Assembly: GCA_043798435.1 (NCBI GenBank)
Contig: JAZDOR010000034.1
Location: forward strand, 1 to 17,862
DNA from: JAGUXG01 sp043798435
Lineage (GTDB): Bacteria > UBA9089 > UBA9088 > JAGUXG01
Direction: 5' to 3'
Length of the DNA stretch: 17,862 nt
Position numbers and translations under genes: made by a program. Positions 13,884 through 17,862 of this stretch are shown piece after piece (positions within the stretch are counted from its first letter, which is position 1; each line of letters starts with the position of its first letter). The notes beneath the pieces are model-generated. The model made no database searches and had not been told where the DNA came from. It worked only from the letters and a program-made list of their open reading frames with translations.

Positions 13884-15074
13884 ATGAACATCTTATGGCT
13901 TGGAATCCCAATAGGCTTGGCTATGGCTGCCTTTTTCTCAGGGGCTGAGATAGGTATGCTTTCTATCAATAAAATCAAGGTGAGGCACTTAGCAGAAAAA
14001 GGTGTCTCCTGGGCAGTGGCTTGCCACCACATCCTTACCAAAGAGATACATCGTTTTGTTGCGGCTATGCTTATTGCTGTGAACCTTGGGATTATCACGG
14101 TTTCCTGCCTTGTTACCTCTATCTTTGGAAAAAACCTTTTGATTACGGAAGTGGGTCTCTCTCTCTTTATTCTTCTTTTCTGTGAGATTATCCCCAAGAC
14201 TGCTTTTAGAAGGTTTTCAGGCCATCTTATCCGTTCTCTTTTTTGGCAGATAAATTTAGCTTACAGGGTTATCTTTCCCTTTACCTATCTTGTCTCTTTT
14301 CTTAAATTAGAAAGGGAGAAGATAACCCGCGGAGAGATTGAACTTTTGGTAAAAGAAGCAGAGAAAGAAGGGGTTCTTGAGGAAAGTGAAGAGGATATGG
14401 TGGTAAATGTCCTGTCTCTTTCTAAAAGGAGGGTCTCTGAGATAATGACCAGAAGGACAGAGATGATAACTGTCTCTTGTGAAACAGATTTAGAAAAGGT
14501 GATTGAAACTGTAGAAAAAAGCGGATTCTCAAGGCTGCCTATCTATGATGAAGGACTGGATGACATCATCGGGATTCTTCACACAAAGGATATCCTGAAC
14601 TTCTGGGAGAAGGAAAGGGATGTTCCAGCCATAGAGTTTATGAAGCTTGCCCATTTTATCCCGGAGCAGGCAAGGATAGACGATTGTTTGGCTGACTTTA
14701 GAAAGAATAGGGTTCATATTGGCATTGTGGTTGATGAGTATGGCGGCACCTCTGGACTCATCACCTTAGAGGATCTTTTGGAGGAGATAGTAGGTGAGAT
14801 CCAAGACGAGTTTGATGTAGAGGAAGTGCTTGTAAAAAGTCTCTCAGATAGAGTATATTTGATTGATGGTTCTACTGATATAGATTTGCTTGGTGAAGAA
14901 TTCAGGATCTTCCTGCCAAAGGGTGAGTGGACAAGTATCTCCGGGTTTATTTTGGATAAGTTGGGAAGGATTCCGAAAGAGGGAGAGAGCATAGAGACAG
15001 AAAGCCTTTGTTTAACTGTGGAGAAGGCAGACAAAAAGAGGATACATAAAGTCAGGGTGGAGACTAAAGACTAA
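13884..15074 (+). CDS. CNNM/CBS-domain membrane protein (CorC/HlyC-like hemolysin family)
   Basis: This 396-residue integral membrane protein belongs to the DUF21 (CNNM)-CBS-CorC family, linked to Mg2+/Co2+ transport or resistance. Order of domains: three to four hydrophobic segments in 1-140 with FFSGAEIGMLSINKIKVRHL (17-36) and EIIPKTAFRRF (101-111), an acidic helix (150-180), two CBS domains (about 184-300; VVDEYGGTSGLITLEDLLEE) and a CorC/HlyC C-terminal domain (about 315-390). I chose ATG 13884 because the upstream in-frame ATG 13827 would add 19 residues encoded by the repeat hairpin. No strong ribosome site is visible before either. The next gene is CorA, so the pair probably serves magnesium or cobalt balance. 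Confidence 0.9.
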   Translation: MNILWLGIPIGLAMAAFFSGAEIGMLSINKIKVRHLAEKGVSWAVACHHILTKEIHRFVAAMLIAVNLGIITVSCLVTSIFGKNLLITEVGLSLFILLFCEIIPKTAFRRFSGHLIRSLFWQINLAYRVIFPFTYLVSFLKLEREKITRGEIELLVKEAEKEGVLEESEEDMVVNVLSLSKRRVSEIMTRRTEMITVSCETDLEKVIETVEKSGFSRLPIYDEGLDDIIGILHTKDILNFWEKERDVPAIEFMKLAHFIPEQARIDDCLADFRKNRVHIGIVVDEYGGTSGLITLEDLLEEIVGEIQDEFDVEEVLVKSLSDRVYLIDGSTDIDLLGEEFRIFLPKGEWTSISGFILDKLGRIPKEGESIETESLCLTVEKADKKRIHKVRVETKD

Positions 15075-15135
15075 AGACAGAATACAGAATACAGAATCCA
15101 GAATCCAGAATATTCTGACTCCTGAATTCTAATTC
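15074..15135. repeat. CAGAATA short-period repeat between the CNNM-CBS gene and corA
   Basis: The run ACAGAATACAGAATACAGAA continues as TCCAGAATCCAGAATATTCT and ends with CTGAATTCT. It is the third copy in the window of the family at 1-165 and 1118-1205. It fills the whole 68-bp gap and leaves no recognisable ribosome site for corA. Confidence 0.85.
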
Positions 15136-15142
15136 CTATGAA

Positions 15143-16093
15143 ATGATTAAAATACTATTTTGCAAAGACAAAAAGGTAGAGGAAGGCAAATATGAGAGCC
15201 TTACTCTTTATAAAGATAAAGCAGACCTTCTCTGGGTTGACATTGAGGCGGCAAAGGATGAGGAGTTGGCTGTATTGGATGAGGTCTTTTCTTTCCATGA
15301 GCTGGCGATTGAAGACTGTATCTTTCCAAGCCAGCCAAAGATTGATGAATTCCCTGACCACCTCTTTATTGTCATTTATGCCCTCTTAGATTCTAAGGGA
15401 GAGATAACCACAGAGGAGCTCAATATGTTTATTGGCCAAAACTATGTTGTCACTGTCCATGAGAAGCCAGTGCCTGTTCTCTCTAACATAGCCAAAAAGC
15501 TCTCTTCAGAAAATGGGTCTTTTATCAAAACCCCAGACTTTCTCCTTCATGCTATCATTGACAAGGTTATTGATGGATTTTTTCTCCTGGTAAATAAGAT
15601 AGATTCAGAGATAGATAAGACAGAAGAGATGGCTGTGGAAAATCCAAGTCAGGAGGTGATAAATAGCCTTTTTGACATAAAAAAGAGGATAATCTCTTTG
15701 CGAAGAATCATTGCCCCTCAACAAAAGGTAATAAGGTATATCGCCAAAAAGGAGTCTTCCATCATTGGAGAGGAGATGATTCCCTACTTTGATGACATCT
15801 GCGACCACATTGAGCAGATGAGTAATACCCTGGAAACTTACAGGGATGTAACCTCAAACATCCTTCAGGTCTGTTTTTCCAATATCTCCAATAAGATGGC
15901 TGGCGTGGTGAAGATGCTCACGGTTATAGCCACCATTATTATGCCTTTAACCTTAATTACAAGCTACTATGGGATGAACTTGGCCCTTCCAGAGTTTTCC
16001 TGGGGAATAAAGGGCGTTATTTTTGCTGTGGCTATAATGGCCTCTATCACTATTGGGCTTCTTACCTACTTTAGAAAAAAGAAGTGGATATGA
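15143..16093 (+). CDS. corA: CorA-type divalent metal ion transporter
   Basis: This 316-residue inner-membrane channel takes up Mg2+ (also Co2+ or Ni2+). A large cytoplasmic N-terminal domain (1-255) ends in the long stalk helix. Two membrane segments follow, about 257-276 and 289-310, and the signature YGMN (276-279; Gly277-Met-Asn279) sits at the end of the first as expected. A basic tail (RKKKWI) closes the protein. Members assemble as pentamers. ATG 15143 is preceded by a repeat tract without a Shine-Dalgarno; an ATG at 15138 is closed at once by a stop. Pairing with a CorC-like gene upstream supports the metal role. Regulation by intracellular Mg2+ through the channel itself is known for the family. 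Confidence 0.93.
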   Translation: MIKILFCKDKKVEEGKYESLTLYKDKADLLWVDIEAAKDEELAVLDEVFSFHELAIEDCIFPSQPKIDEFPDHLFIVIYALLDSKGEITTEELNMFIGQNYVVTVHEKPVPVLSNIAKKLSSENGSFIKTPDFLLHAIIDKVIDGFFLLVNKIDSEIDKTEEMAVENPSQEVINSLFDIKKRIISLRRIIAPQQKVIRYIAKKESSIIGEEMIPYFDDICDHIEQMSNTLETYRDVTSNILQVCFSNISNKMAGVVKMLTVIATIIMPLTLITSYYGMNLALPEFSWGIKGVIFAVAIMASITIGLLTYFRKKKWI

Positions 16094-16103
16094 AAGTAAG
16101 CAT

Positions 16104-16301
16104 TCAGGTATCAGGTATCAGGTATCAGCAAAAATTATAAAATCAATGCAAATGAATAGTAAGCCATCAATTGTCAGTCATCAGCCATCAGCAAAAGACC
16201 GTAAAATCAAGACAAATAAGCTGACTACTGATAGCTAACAGCTCTTTTATAGCAGTAATGTCTTGTAAGAGCTGAAGGCTGACTGCTGATAGCTGAACGC
16301 T
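16104..16301. repeat. Intergenic cluster of TATCAGG / CATCAGC / GCTGA short-period repeats
   Basis: The corA-sppA gap (16094-16320) holds several layered repeats. TCAGGTATCAGGTATCAG lies at 16104-16126. CAGCAAAA followed by TAAAATCAA and CAAAT occurs twice (about 16126-16155 and 16189-16219). A 24-bp unit, GCTGACTACTGATAGCTAAC, at 16220-16243 recurs at 16278-16301 with four mismatches. No ORF here is credible; frames crossing it are repeat-derived. Confidence 0.85.
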
Positions 16302-16307
16302 TACTAT

Positions 16308-16315
16308 AAAGGAGG
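16308..16315 (+). promoter_or_regulatory. Shine-Dalgarno of sppA
   Basis: AAAGGAGG lies about 5 bases before ATG 16321. It is one of the few near-perfect ribosome sites in the window and fixes the sppA start. Confidence 0.8.
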
Positions 16316-16320
16316 AGTTA

Positions 16321-17256
16321 ATGAAGAGAGAGAAGCTTATACTTGCAAGTCTATTGGGATTTCTGTTTATTTCGGCAGTGATTGGGGTCTGGCTCATTGT
16401 TGGCAAGTCAAGAGAAGCAAAAAACGAGAAGCTCTCCACTGAAATTTTTGAGCCAAAAGAGGGTGTGGCTGTGGTCAATATCTATGGGGTAATAGAGGTT
16501 GCTTCTGTTGATTTCTATGGCACAGACTACATTGTAAAGAGATTGAAGAATCTTTCAGAGGATAAAAAGATAAAGGCTGTTGTTCTCAGAATAAACAGCC
16601 CTGGTGGCTCTGTAGCTGCTTCTCAGGAGGTATATAGGGAGGTCATAAATCTCAGGAAGAAGGGCAAAAAGGTTGTCGTCTCAATGGGTGATGTAGCCGC
16701 TTCCGGGGGATATTATATTGCCTCTGCAGCAGACAAGATTCTGGCAGATGACGGAAGTATTACAGGAAGCATAGGCGTCATCTTCAGCCTTCCAAATGTA
16801 GAGGGTCTGATGTCAAAGGCAGGCGTAAAATTTATCACCATAAAGAGTTCCAGGCACAAGGATATAGGCTCTATGATGAGAGAGATGACAGAGGAAGAGA
16901 GAAAGATAATCCAGGCATTGATAGACGATGCCTTCAGCCAGTTCTTGAATGTTGTGCTCTCTTCAGGAAGGCTAAAAGTCAAGGATGCGGAGACTCTGGC
17001 AGATGGAAGGGTGTTTACAGGAAAGCAGGCAAAGGCACTTGGCTTAGTTGATGAGATTGGCGGATTATATGAAGCTATAGCTCTGGCAGGGAAGTTGGCC
17101 GGGATTAAGGGAGAACCAAAGATAATGGATGAGAGACCATCTTTTGAGAGAATACTGGAAAGATTTTCCGAGATAACCACCAATATTAAGCCGCAGAATA
17201 AATTGGAAGATATTGGTCCTAAATTAGAATACAGGTGGAAACCTGGGGTGTTTTAG
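16321..17256 (+). CDS. sppA: Signal peptide peptidase SppA (short, bacterial single-domain form)
   Basis: This is a 311-residue membrane-anchored serine protease that degrades cleaved signal peptides and some membrane proteins. One N-terminal membrane segment (about 6-28) follows basic MKREK, leaving the enzyme outside the cytoplasm. NSPGGSVAAS (92-101) forms the oxyanion region; the catalytic Ser128 lies in DVAASGGYY and the general base Lys180 in SSRHKDIGS. The 52-residue spacing between them equals that of the Bacillus enzyme. GRVFTGKQAKALGLVDEIGG is typical of the family. It has its own strong ribosome site after the repeat cluster, so it is probably transcribed separately from corA. The sequence appears complete. 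Confidence 0.93.
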   Translation: MKREKLILASLLGFLFISAVIGVWLIVGKSREAKNEKLSTEIFEPKEGVAVVNIYGVIEVASVDFYGTDYIVKRLKNLSEDKKIKAVVLRINSPGGSVAASQEVYREVINLRKKGKKVVVSMGDVAASGGYYIASAADKILADDGSITGSIGVIFSLPNVEGLMSKAGVKFITIKSSRHKDIGSMMREMTEEERKIIQALIDDAFSQFLNVVLSSGRLKVKDAETLADGRVFTGKQAKALGLVDEIGGLYEAIALAGKLAGIKGEPKIMDERPSFERILERFSEITTNIKPQNKLEDIGPKLEYRWKPGVF

Positions 17257-17269
17257 GAGGGAATAGTGC

Positions 17270-17424
17270 ATACCGAGAATAAATCAGGCTTACCAAAAAT
17301 TGTGTTCGTTTATGGTTCTGAAGTTCAAGGTTAAAGAATAAGAGGATTAACCATGAACCTTGAATCCTTTAACCCCTGAACCTGAGTAGTTACTTTTTTG
17401 GTAAGCCAATTTTCATCTCGGTAT
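17270..17424. repeat. 155-bp fold-back element with 31-nt inverted terminal arms
   Basis: Arm 17270-17300 (ATACCGAGA, then GGCTTACCAAAAA) is matched in reverse complement by 17394-17424 at about 25 of 31 positions, in perfect blocks of 9 and 13. Inside is a second palindrome, GTTCAAGGTTAAAG (17323-17336) against CTTTAACCCCTGAAC (17367-17381), made of GAACCTTGAA-type units. It lies between the convergent sppA and the minus-strand ORF, so it may serve as a two-way terminator. The nested arms also look like a small non-autonomous insertion. No coding sequence is visible in it. Confidence 0.8.
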
Positions 17425-17432
17425 ATTTTGTA

Positions 17433-17753
17433 TTAGCAGGCCAACATCTGCCATGGTATAGCTACAATTTTATCATGAAGCCTCTTGATTTTATCTCCAG
17501 TGTAAATAAGAATGCCGGCAGAGGTTTGCGGATAATCCTCAATAAAGACCCTTAAGGCATCAACATCATCAGAAAATCTTGCCGTATCTGACATTTTAAC
17601 TTCTATGGCGAGTAACTTCTGTCCCCATTCAATAACAAAATCTACTTCTTTGCCGCCAGTTGTGCGCCAATAAAATATCTTTGGCCGTGGGATTAGAAGT
17701 GAACAGAGACTACCTAAATGAACGGTTCTTCTCCAAAAAGTGTAGTTATCCAC
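17433..17753 (-). pseudogene. C-terminal remnant of a DUF4143-type AAA ATPase
   Basis: The 106 codons include IFYWRTTGGKEVDFVIE and KLLAIEVKMSDTARFSDDVD, then GILIYTGDKI and AIPWQMLAC. This is the end of the DUF4143 domain that follows the ATPase domain in a family of about 400 residues, often adjacent to toxin-antitoxin or mobile genes. The whole ATPase part and the start of DUF4143 are missing. Upstream on this strand (17754-17862) no continuing frame is evident, so it is a truncated relic. The only start, a GTG at 17753, has no convincing ribosome site. The preserved nuclease-like EVDF/EVK core may explain why this tail survives, but I would not assign activity. Confidence 0.65.
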
Positions 17754-17862
17754 AGAAAACAGTTCTTTGAAAACTTATTGAAAGGCATCCGTCCTTTCCC
17801 AGAATAGTTTGTAATAGATAAAAAAACAAACATAGGCTTAAACAGATGCCTACTAATAGTAT

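Noticed and set aside
16053..16238. 61-codon + strand ORF in the corA-sppA gap
   Set aside because: It overlaps the corA end and is mostly repeat-derived sequence, with no ribosome site.
17746..17754. TTATCCACA, a perfect DnaA-box match, as a sign of a replication origin
   Set aside because: Only one box is visible, inside the DUF4143 remnant, with no box cluster, A/T-rich unwinding tract or dnaA/dnaN genes nearby. A 9-mer can occur by chance.

Overview
The window looks like a chromosomal segment of an uncultured bacterium from a poorly sampled candidate phylum. The host genes are A+T-rich. They include unusual signalling genes (a TPR-NHL-VWA protein and a Ser/Thr kinase), and the spaces between them are filled with several families of degenerate short-period repeats. 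I cannot fix the phylum from sequence alone. Nearly all genes lie on the + strand. LAYOUT. (1) Bases 1-4246: a 5'-partial TPR/NHL/VWA protein whose open frame runs through two repeat tracts, then an MNT nucleotidyltransferase/HEPN pair, then a Ser/Thr protein kinase. (2) Bases 4247-4756: an inverted repeat, an A/T repeat tract and a chain of tiny overlapping ORFs. (3) Bases 4757-10421: a G+C-richer three-gene operon, type III-like Mod methyltransferase, KilA-N protein and Res helicase-nuclease, joined by one-base TAATG overlaps. (4) Bases 10424-12506: a second, A+T-richer restriction cassette with an adenine methyltransferase, an HNH endonuclease, and two overlapping ORFs that look like one frameshifted PD-(D/E)XK nuclease. 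(5) Bases 12536-16093: housekeeping genes serS, a CorC/HlyC-type CNNM-CBS protein and corA. (6) Bases 16094-17862: an intergenic repeat cluster, sppA, a 155-bp fold-back element, and a minus-strand DUF4143 ATPase remnant. MAIN OBSERVATION. The second cassette is bracketed by two copies of the first 112 bp of serS (10424-10535 and 12536-12647, 7 mismatches). The left copy is fused in frame to the methyltransferase, so that protein begins with 37 residues of seryl-tRNA synthetase. The right copy begins the intact serS. This is what insertion with long target duplication is expected to leave, a process described for restriction-modification loci, and no transposase or integrase is visible. The Mod-KilA-N-Res operon abuts the left copy by 2 bp, so restriction systems appear to have stacked at the serS start. 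Five of the seven differences are synonymous, which suggests selection on both copies or arrival of one copy by homologous recombination. SECOND THEME. At least seven families of short-period repeats occupy the intergenic spaces and spill into reading frames: inside the NHL/VWA gene, at its 5' side as a perfect 63-bp (21-codon) duplication, at the SerRS C-terminus, and just upstream of the kinase, CNNM-CBS and corA starts.
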